From positions 186,001 through 250,000 of the forward strand of contig NC_019870.2 of the NCBI RefSeq assembly GCF_002234675.1: 64,000 nucleotides of DNA, in the 5' to 3' direction. Positions 57,150 to 64,000 of this stretch are shown one piece after another (positions within the stretch are counted from its first letter, which is position 1; each line of letters begins with the position of its first letter). The DNA comes from Oryzias latipes (Eukaryota; Chordata; Actinopteri; Beloniformes; Adrianichthyidae). Below the pieces are notes generated by a model. The model was not told the origin of the DNA. It did not search any database and was given only the letters and a program-made list of their open reading frames with translations. The position numbers were made by a program, and so were the translations under genes.

Positions 57150-57535
57150 TGACAGGGGAGTTCAAGATGGAGGAGGGATGACATCAGGGATCAGCTCTGA
57201 GCCCCCTTCCTGTTTGCAATAGTGATGGACAGGGTCACAGAAAGCAGAGCTGGAGGTGGCAGAGATGAAGATGCTGAGGTTCAGGATGGATCAGGAATGA
57301 GGACATCAGAGGGACAGAACATGTTCTGGTTCTGGAGATCCAGTCAGTCTGAGATGGTTGGGATGAGATGTCCAGAGGAGAGACTGAAGGATGCTGAGTG
57401 TAGAGGAAGACCAGAGAGGAGGATTCTGGATCCAGAGATGAAGACATGAAGGTAGCTGCTGGTAGAGGATGCAGGAGACAGACGGAGGAAGCTGATTGGC
57501 TGTGGAGACCCTGAAGGAGAAGAAGATGTCACTCC
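57150..57535 (+). pseudogene. RTE-type LINE 3' fragment, internally deleted
   Basis: The opening matches the RT block HQGSALSPFLFAIVMDR in a broken form (CATCAGGGATCAGCTCTGAG... then ATAGTGATGGACAG). The sequence then jumps to the C-terminal end of the fish RTE-type polyprotein: a GCAGAGATGAAGATGCTGAG block (AEMKMLR), GGATCAGGAATGAGGACATC (IRNE), GAGATGGTTGGGATG (RWxGx), AGAGGAAGACCAGAGAGGAG (RGRPxRR), GAAGACATGAAGGTAG (EDMKV), and the common end CTGTGGAGACCCTGAAGGAG. The reverse transcriptase palm and thumb between the two parts are missing. An inactive relic. Confidence 0.75.
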
Positions 57536-58378
57536 ACCATTGATCTTAGCTCAGTATGGTAGCATTAGCCAAAAGTTGTTTGTAGAAATGAACACAAAAA
57601 CTAAGAAAGACCCTGGATAACAAAGGGTTTACAGACTGCATGCAAAAAAAGAAACTCCATAAAGTTTTTTCAAAATGTAGATCAAATGCTTCTGAAAAAC
57701 CATACAAAAACAAATGAACAGACATTTCAAGAAAAAAAACAGGGATAGAGTGGGTAATGAAAAAGGCTAACGCTTTATAATAAGAGTCTTAAATAAACTA
57801 CTTATAAGACATTAACAAGCTCTAGTAATGTTTTAGTAAGCTGCTTATAAGTACAATAATTAGCATTTGTAAATGTCTTTCAACTGACTTACAAGTTTAA
57901 ATAAGCGTGACCAAATAGGGGGTGATCTTTACAAGCCATTTATGAATTGCTTGTGGACAGTTACTGCCCTTTGGAAAGGGCAGATTCTGTGTGCAAACAT
58001 TTTGAAGTTTATTAAAATGTGTTTAGTTCAAAATGTTATAAGGCACTAAGGCCAAATCTGTAAAGGACAGTACGTGTGTCTGTTCTTTCACATTGTTGTT
58101 GTGATGTTTTGAAGAGTTGTTATATGCTTGTGGCTTTGGTTAGTGTTATAAAGGTCATTGTTCGTATTCTGTACTTTGTGGTCAACAGCTGAGGAGGCTG
58201 CAAAACACTCAAACTGTCAATGAAGGTTCTCGTTCATCCAGGTGGTGAAGTCTGGAGGTGGAGTCTTATCAGCTTGACATGGGAAGTGGTAATATATTTA
58301 TTAATCCCATACAAGCAATTTATAATTTCTTTTACTAGGATTCACTTTGAGGTATGCAATTAGATCAAACACACGTAA

Positions 58379-58582
58379 CCCTTGTTCTATCCTAGGCACT
58401 TTAACATTGGGACTGGGTCATCTAGACCCACTAGACAGTGCTCTGAACCTTTTTTCTTCAATGATTTGTGATCTTCACTGGTGTCCATGGATTACATGAA
58501 ATCTTTCCACCTTTATCCACCTTTGTCACGGTAGGAATAACACGTCAATGGAAGGGGGGGGTCATCTAAGATAGCACAAGGG
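58379..58582. mobile_element. piggyBac-like MITE, copy 1
   Basis: About 204 bp with imperfect terminal inverted repeats, CCCTTGTTCTATCCTAG at the left and CTAAGATAGCACAAGGG at the right. The right flank is TTAA and the left flank is GTAA (a degenerate TTAA). CCCT ends next to TTAA are typical of piggyBac-type elements. Internal sequence matches the copy at 60816. Confidence 0.8.
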
Positions 58583-59283
58583 TTAAAAAAACAAGAATAG
58601 AAATAGAAATAAGCTGGGGGGGGGTTAAACTCTATGAGAAAACATGAATCTATCACATAAAGACAATGTTTAGACTGCTTTTGGCTTCTCAGAATTACGA
58701 ATACTGTTAATATACTGATTTAACTCAGAAAAGAATACAATGAAACAGGATTTTCTACCAGAGAATTTACGTTTATGAATATGAAATTTGGCCAAAATAA
58801 GCAAGAGATTTAAAAGTCAACCAGAGTCCTTTTTTATATTTTTTGACATTAGACATCTTTGATACAAGAAAACCTTTTCAGAATAAAACAAAACAAGAAT
58901 CATTTTAATCATTAATTAAATTTTCTGCCAAAACACGTTAACTTGAGGACAATACCAGAAGAGACGGAGGACTGTTTCAGGGGAGTTGCAGCAAAAACTA
59001 CAGAGTGTGTCATTTTTCAATCTAAATCTATTTTGAATAAACATTTTAGCTGGGTAAATTCTGTTAGCAATTTATAAATGGCTTGTAAAGCTCACCCCCT
59101 ATTTGGTCACACTTTAGATTGGGGGGCTGCAAAACACTCAATAAACTGTTAATAAGAAAACTTAATATATTTATTAATCCCATTCAAGCAATTTATAAAT
59201 AGCTTTTGAATATAATTAACAAATGTTGATAAATGTCTTTATAAGCAGCTTAATACCACATTACTCATGCTTGTTAATGTCTT

Positions 59284-60266
59284 GTTATGCAGACGATACT
59301 CAGCTCTACATCTCCACCAAGCCAAATTCCTCTCTACCTCCCACTTCCCTCACTGACTGCCTTCTTGCAATAAAATACTGGTTTACTACTAATTTCTTAA
59401 AACTAAACAACGATAAAACTGAACTTCTCCTGATCGGCACCAAATCCGTTATAAACAGCTTCCAGAACTTATCAATTCCCTTTGAAAACTCCTCCATTTC
59501 CCCCTCCCCTCAGGTTAAGAGTCTGGGTGTCATCCTGGACGGCCCCCTCTCCTTCACTTCTCACATCAATAGCATCACCCGGTCTGCCTATTTCCACCTT
59601 CGCAGCATCCGTCGTCTTCGCCCTTCCCTCAGTCCTCATTCCACAGCCGTTCTGGTGTACAGTCTCGTCACTTCCCGCCTTGATTATTGCAACTCCCTTC
59701 TTTTTGGTTTACCACAAAAAACTCTACGTAAACTACAGTCTGTTCAGAACTCAGCTGCCAGAATTATCTCTCAAACACCTTCCATCCAACACATCACACC
59801 TGTTCTGCAGCAGCTCCATTGGCTACCGATCACACACTGGATTACATACAAAATACTTCTCCTGACCTTTAAATCCATCCACAACCTTGCTCCATCATAT
59901 CTATCAGATCTTGTTCATGTGGCCGTTCCCACCCGTACCCTCAGATCCTCCTCCTCCCTTCATCTGGATGTCCCCACTGCTCGCCTTGTCACTATGGGGG
60001 GCAGAGCATTCAGCTGCTCTGCCCCCCGGCTCTGGAAGTCTCTACCTCCGGACCTCAGAAACATTGGGTCTCTCTCACAATTCACCAAAAAACTAAAAAC
60101 TCATCTTTTCCAACTTGCCTATTCCCCCTGATAACTTCCTCTTTCTGGCCTATTTATATGTATATTTTATTGTGCATTCGATTGCTTTTATTTTATTTTC
60201 ACTTTTATGTACGGCGACCTTGGGATCTTTGAAATGCGCCTAACAAATAAAATGTATTATTATTAT
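59284..60266 (+). mobile_element. L2-type LINE, 5'-truncated, with open RT C-terminal frame
   Basis: The frame is open from 59284 to the stop at 60129-60131, about 282 residues. It begins in the reverse transcriptase active site, [10 protein letters not shown], and continues with [70 protein letters not shown] and [13 protein letters not shown], all standard landmarks of L2-clade LINE C-termini. The 3' end, GCGCCTAACAAATAAAATG followed by TATTATTATTAT, is a typical L2-like tail. The frame has no break, so the insertion is young, but it lacks the endonuclease and most of the polymerase. The in-frame residues before YADD come from the host element, not the LINE. Confidence 0.88.
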
Positions 60267-60815
60267 AAGTAATTTGTTAATGTATTTATAAACAGCTTAT
60301 TTAAACTTGGAAGTCAGTTGAAAGACATTTACAAATGCTAATTAATGTACTTATAGGCAGCTTACTAAAACATTACTAGTGCTTGTTAATGTCTTATAGT
60401 TTATTGAGGACTTTTATTGTAAAGCATTACCATTATTTAGAATTAATATAAAACCTAATTTGGAAATTACAAGAAAACAGGGAAATGTGAATAAAAATTG
60501 GAAAGGGGAGAATAAGGTGATGCAGTCAATGTTTCAGTCTGAGGTGGATGAAAATGAGAAACGATCTGTGATAAAACAAATATTAAAGACCAAGACATCA
60601 ATTGACATAAAAATCAATCAGCTTTACATTGATTTGACTGAAAACGATAATGACTGTCATGTAAAAATGGACTTTTTTAACAAAACAAACAACTTTTTAA
60701 AGATTTTAGAAAACTCTAAGATCAAGGAGACTGACCTGTAGTTACTGAAGCAACATTTGTCACCCGTTTTGAAAATTGGGAAAACTTAAGCCTACGGGAA
60801 AATGAGTTGTTTTAA

Positions 60816-61026
60816 CCCTTGTTCTATCCTAGGCACTTTAACTTTGGGAGTGGGGTCATCTAGACCCACTAGACAGTGCTCTGAACCTTTTTTCTTCAAT
60901 GATTTGTGATCTTCACTGGTGTCCATGGATTACATGAAACCTTTCCACCTTTATCCACCTTTGTCATGGTAGGGGGAACATGTCAATGGAAGGGGGGAGG
61001 GGGGGTCATCTAAGATAGCACACGGG
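60816..61026. mobile_element. piggyBac-like MITE, copy 2
   Basis: 211 bp with perfect TTAA on both sides (60812-60815 and 61027-61030). Terminal inverted repeats are CCCTTGTTCTATCCTAG and CTAAGATAGCACACGGG. Same internal sequence as copy 1, including TCATCTAGACCCACTAGACA and a G-run near the right end. Confidence 0.88.
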
Positions 61027-61030
61027 TTAA

Positions 61031-61989
61031 GCCTGTTTAAAATGAAAAATAGAGTGATGCCAGAGATTTTACAAAAGCTTTTACTTTCAGTTGTGATGAT
61101 CAAAATCACAGAAGATTTGACTCAGGTACCCTGTCACTCACACTACTTTAAAACAAATGTGCTTTTCTGTAATTGGTGTAAAACTTTGTAAAAATGTTCA
61201 AATATCCTTCGGTTACAAAAAATCTAGACAGATCAAATTTGACTCATGATAAAGGTTAATCGTGTATGTAGCGTTATCAGGCTTTTTCTCCTTTTATTGT
61301 GTGGCTGGTAAAGTCAGCATCCAGAAACACAGGGAGAAGTTGGTGGAGAAGAGCCAGACTTTATAGAAAGACGTTTTGCTGTTAGACAAAAATACTTTAA
61401 GACTGAAGCTGAGGGTTTCCTGGAAAATGACATTGCACCGGAGGCAGACGGGTAAATTAGGGCTACAATCTTAGTACAGTCTGTCTTGGTCATGCTAGCC
61501 TTCCAACAAAGGAAGAGAACTTCTTTAGTTTCAGTTGGTGCCCTTTTGGCCCCGTCCAACAGACGTGGGCCTCCCAGCTCTTTCCAAGGATCACGGTTGT
61601 CATTTTCTAAAGCAAAGAAGTTAAACTCCAGACCCTAAGGACTAGAGTCCTGCTGGTTTTCCAGACATTCTGCATGAACTACCGTTGGTTTGGATCAGGC
61701 GTGTTTTACTAACAAGGGTGACGTTTTTAGGAAGAGAAGACAGCTTGGTGACAACCTTCAATGAACTTCAGACCTGGAACGTCGGAACATTTTCTGTCTC
61801 ATATCTACATGGTGGGGGGCCATTGCAAACTTAACCCGCTAACTACTAACTGTATCCCCTTAAACCAGAAGTGTTTCTTGGGGGGGCTCTTTATTTTCCC
61901 AGGATTCAACTATTGGACTTTAACCCACAGCCCAAGTGCAGCATCAATCATAGACAAGAGCCACACAAAAATCACATCAAACCAACCAT
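61031..61989. other. intergenic: no recognised gene
   Basis: Between the second MITE and the hsdl2 3' end. A 246-bp minus-strand frame at 61314-61559 has no recognisable domain, and I do not call it a gene. The right part may be hsdl2 3' UTR if a more distal polyadenylation site is used. Confidence 0.5.
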
Positions 61990-61995
61990 TTTATT
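61990..61995 (-). terminator. hsdl2: hsdl2 polyadenylation signal (candidate)
   Basis: Reads AATAAA on the minus strand, about 240 bp downstream of the hsdl2 stop. This would give a short 3' UTR (roughly 61970-62236). Confidence 0.55.
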
Positions 61996-62236
61996 GAGGG
62001 TTACCATGGTGATACAGGGGTCATTTGTTAAACTGCTAAGTGTTCCAACCAAAGGCTCCAGACGGCTCCAGGTCCGGCCGTCCCCCACTGATCGGCTCAG
62101 AGCTAAGTCAAGTTACCTGGACAGCAGCGGTTATCAAGGATTCCTGTCTGACTGTTGCTGCAATTAAGGCAACGTGTGCGGTTGAAACGGTTGCGTCGTC
62201 AGAGCGCGGCCATGGCCTCGTGCCGTGGACACCAGC

Positions 62237-62352
62237 TCACAGTTTGGCCTTGTTCATGCGGCTCATCAGTTTCTCCAGTTTGATTGCAAGGGTCATGTCA
62301 CCTTTGATTTGCAGTTTTCCAGACATAAAGGCCAGAGTGGGCTTCAGCTTCC
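62237..62352 (-). CDS. hsdl2: hydroxysteroid dehydrogenase-like protein 2, last exon (SCP2 domain end)
   Basis: Minus-strand exon starting after a TGTTTCAG acceptor and ending in TGA (62237-62239). It encodes KLKPTLAFMSGKLQIKGD, then AIKLEKLMSRMNKAKL, the C-terminal helix of an SCP2-type sterol carrier domain. The final AKL is a peroxisomal targeting signal type 1, as in SCP2. The ending closely follows the vertebrate HSDL2 C-terminus. HSDL2 is a short-chain dehydrogenase/reductase fused to an SCP2 domain and linked to fatty-acid and lipid metabolism in peroxisomes and mitochondria. The exon joins the one at 62430 in phase (one base before, two after the junction). Confidence 0.93.
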
Positions 62353-62429
62353 CTGAAACAACAGGCAGTCACCACGGTGATGCTCAGAATGCATGGTTGC
62401 CATGGCTGCAGCATCAGACCTGCGCTCAC

Positions 62430-62558
62430 CTGCAAACATTTTATTGAAGTCCCCAGAATCCATCTTCATGACAACGTCCGCTTTAAGCGACGGGTCGCCT
62501 TTCCCCGCACTGCCAGAGCCACTCTTCAGATCCAGAAACCAGACGCCGGCATGCTCCC
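62430..62558 (-). CDS. hsdl2: hsdl2, penultimate exon (SCP2 domain core)
   Basis: Minus-strand exon of 129 bp between a CTCTTTAG acceptor and a GCAG/GTGAGC donor. It encodes EHAGVWFLDLKSGSGSAGKG, then KADVVMKMDSGDFNKMFAG, the central beta strands and helix of the SCP2 lipid-binding domain. Phase 1 on both sides fits the neighbouring exons. The sequence agrees with HSDL2 (WFLDLKS, ADVVM-M) better than with SCP2 or HSD17B4. Confidence 0.93.
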
Positions 62559-62646
62559 CTAAAGAGGATAGACAGGAACGCTTAGGACACGCCCACCAGA
62601 GAACTGCCCTTTCCTCACAAGACTGTGGCGGCGGTCTCCACTTCAC

Positions 62647-62784
62647 CTGACAGATCAAACCTGTAGACGCCCTGCGTCGATTTGACGACGTCCTCGCTGA
62701 GAACGCCTCTGATGGCATTGAAGGTGCTTTCTATTGGTCCATCGGAGGGGGGCGGGGCTGTCGACAATGGTGGAGGTTTGAAGG
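62647..62784 (-). CDS. hsdl2: hsdl2, exon with linker and SCP2 domain start
   Basis: Encodes GPIESTFNAIRGVLSEDVVK, then STQGVYRFDLSG, ending at a TCAG/GTGAAG donor. This is the start of the HSDL2 SCP2 domain. Two acceptors keep the frame: one gives a start at 62784 (138 bp, linker AFKPPPLSTAPPPSDG), the other at 62757 (111 bp). The longer form is chosen because its linker length is closer to that of other vertebrate HSDL2 proteins. The Pro-rich linker separates the dehydrogenase and lipid-carrier halves. Confidence 0.85.
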
Positions 62785-63893
62785 CTGGGGTTGCCCCTAG
62801 CAACCATGAAAGGCAAGTCACTTTACAGCAGTACTTCTCAATTATTTTTTGCAAGGAAAAAAAAAAAAGTTTCACACCCCCCCCACACACACACAAACAC
62901 ACACACTCGTACGGTGACAATATTATATACAAAATTGTGTAGTTATACCTAAAATTGTATCTTTTAACAAAAGAAAAACTCAATATAAATCCACTTTCAT
63001 CAAATATTAACTTTATTTAGCCACTGTTCTAGTCTAAAACAGAAAAGAAGCTTAAAGTGCCTGAAATATAAAAAATCTGTCATTCCTAATTTAAACTAGA
63101 AACATTTTGACCAACTGAACCATTTGATGCTGAGAAAAATAATTCAATCAATAAATAATATTAAATGTTAATTGATCTGAAACATTAACAGCACCAATAT
63201 GTTTAACGTTTTTAGTCTGAAGAAATAGATAAAAAACATTGTGTTGATTATTTTTCTAAATGATGGATTATTTATTCATGATGTCATAAAGTGCAGCTGT
63301 TTTCCTGCTTTACCTGCTGTCTTTATGTCAAATACTGACACCAACTAAACCACAGGCAGACAAAGAAAACATTGATGGAAAATAAAGATACGTCATCAAA
63401 ATGTCTACAATAGTTCATAAAGAAGGACATATTTAGAATGAACTGAGGAATCTAAAGACACATGATGATCCTGGTGTTGCGTAATAGGCAGCTCTCTGCG
63501 TCTGCTGTTCCACCGGCATCCTGAGCCCACTATCCCTCCCCTCTCCTTCTCACACACGCGTGTGTCAGGAGACAGGAGCAGCTGCAGGGACGGCAGTTCA
63601 CAGTCTCAGGCTGTTACAAACTCTGTCATATAACAGATAACAGGAAACCAATAGTGGACCAGACTTTTTTCCAAGCACTGAGCCGCTGTCACCACCGCCC
63701 CCTGTTAAATTTGCGCCCCGGGCAATTGCCCGTATTACCTGTGCCTAAAACCGTTACTACTGCGCCCCCCCCCTGGCATCGCATTGGTGCACCCCACTAT
63801 TTGAAAAAGCGTCACATTTCCTTTCAGTGGTCCTCAAAGGCCTCGGCCTCTGGCACGCTGAGCTCCACCCTACAGAACCCCAACAGGACTCAC
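62785..63893 (-). other. hsdl2: hsdl2 intron
   Basis: A 1.1-kb intron, AT-rich, with a poly-purine/CA simple repeat at about 62862-62906. A transposon-like remnant around 63660-63790 includes a perfect 14-bp palindrome, CGGGCAATTGCCCG (63719-63732). Confidence 0.7.
62862..62906. repeat. simple repeat: A-run, C-run and (CA)n
   Basis: AAAAAAAAAAAA, then a C-run, then CACACACACACA stretches inside the hsdl2 intron. Confidence 0.85.
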
Positions 63894-63965
63894 CGTGCTG
63901 CTCCATCTGCTGGACCAACACGTCCGGGGTTTCGTCCAGGAAAAAGTCTGGCAGTAGAGGGTGAC
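63894..63965 (-). CDS. hsdl2: hsdl2, exon before the SCP2 linker (partial gene, continues off the right edge)
   Basis: A 72-bp minus-strand exon between a TTGGTCCACAG acceptor and a CACG/GTGAGT donor, phase 1 on both sides. It encodes HPLLPDFFLDETPDVLVQQM and EQH, matching the HPLQPDFFLDE segment at the end of the HSDL2 dehydrogenase half. Further upstream exons (Rossmann fold, YxxxK active site) lie outside the window. Confidence 0.88.
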
Positions 63966-64000
63966 CTGTGGACCAATCAGAAGCCTCTGTGAGCATCACC

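Larger units (their letters stand above)
57765..60431. mobile_element. 2.7-kb element with about 140-bp terminal inverted repeats, carrying nested insertions
   Basis: 57765-57906 and 60295-60431 are inverted copies of each other. They share AAGACATTAACAAGC, AGTAATGTTTTAGTAAGCTG and TTAGCATTTGTAAATGTC plus TTTCAACTGACTT, and the outer ends read GGCTAACGCTTTA and GGTAATGCTTTA. A second inverted pair lies inside (57907-57950 with GTGACCAAATAGGGGGTGA, and its inverse at 59070-59115). A direct echo, GGCTGCAAAACACTCAA, occurs at 58187 and 59128. No transposase is present. The centre holds a MITE and an L2-type LINE. The superfamily is not recognised. Confidence 0.7.

Noticed and set aside
59223..59283. 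N-terminal residues of the 302-residue frame before YADD as part of the reverse transcriptase
   Set aside because: This DNA matches the host TIR element (TTAATGTCTTGTTA context), so the fused residues are accidental.
60460..60741. A 93-residue Lys/Asn-rich frame between the TIR element and MITE copy 2
   Set aside because: AT-rich composition, no recognised motif, no neighbouring splice sites that join it to a gene; not supported.
61314..61559. An 81-residue minus-strand frame downstream of hsdl2
   Set aside because: No domain, no polyadenylation or promoter context, and the length is compatible with chance.
62344..62983. Contiguous minus-strand frames of 122-124 residues as single-exon genes
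   Set aside because: They read through hsdl2 exon-intron borders. The conserved SCP2 sequence stops exactly at consensus splice sites.

Overview
The window looks like a teleost fish genome. The evidence is spliced genes with short GT-AG introns, fish-type L2 and RTE LINE fragments, tRNA-derived SINEs, a hAT (ZMYM1-like) transposase relic, TTAA-flanked MITEs, and the 3' end of a fish hsdl2 gene. The MITE family resembles one I associate with medaka-type (Oryzias) genomes, but that species guess is weak and rests on memory.

Layout. 1-13272 is a GC-rich minisatellite of about 27 bp per unit with higher-order duplications and a 1000-N gap. 13505-24150 holds the 5' part of a gene that can be rebuilt from splice signals: a signal-peptide exon (14530-14647) and two small exons (21066-21167, 21344-21447). 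They are separated by introns full of repeats: a 31-32 bp telomere-like minisatellite in two blocks with a TIR transposon between them, SINEs, a GAGT/GAGC tetranucleotide array and the hAT relic. Then come a 270-bp exon (24345-24614), a 69-bp intron and one 31.3-kb exon (24684-55988).

The joined reading frame passes through all five exons with matching phases and predicts about 10,632 residues. The parts are: signal peptide; a ZP-N-like four-cysteine module; a second, shorter two-cysteine module; a Thr/Ser-rich mucin-like domain of 15 full 600-residue (1800-bp) repeats plus decayed edge copies; and a Pro/Lys/Arg-rich tail with 24-residue repeats. I do not recognise the gene by name. It is the most interesting object in the window: apparently a giant secreted mucin with almost no cysteines outside its N-terminal modules and an array homogenised at the scale of 1.8 and 5.4 kb.

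56000-62000 is intergenic and full of transposons: an internally deleted RTE LINE 3' end, a 2.7-kb element with about 140-bp terminal inverted repeats carrying a young L2-type LINE fragment and a piggyBac-like MITE, and a second MITE copy. 61990-63965 on the minus strand carries the last four coding exons of hsdl2 (SCP2 domain, peroxisomal-type C-terminus AKL), which converges tail-to-tail on the mucin gene. The rest of hsdl2 lies beyond the right edge.
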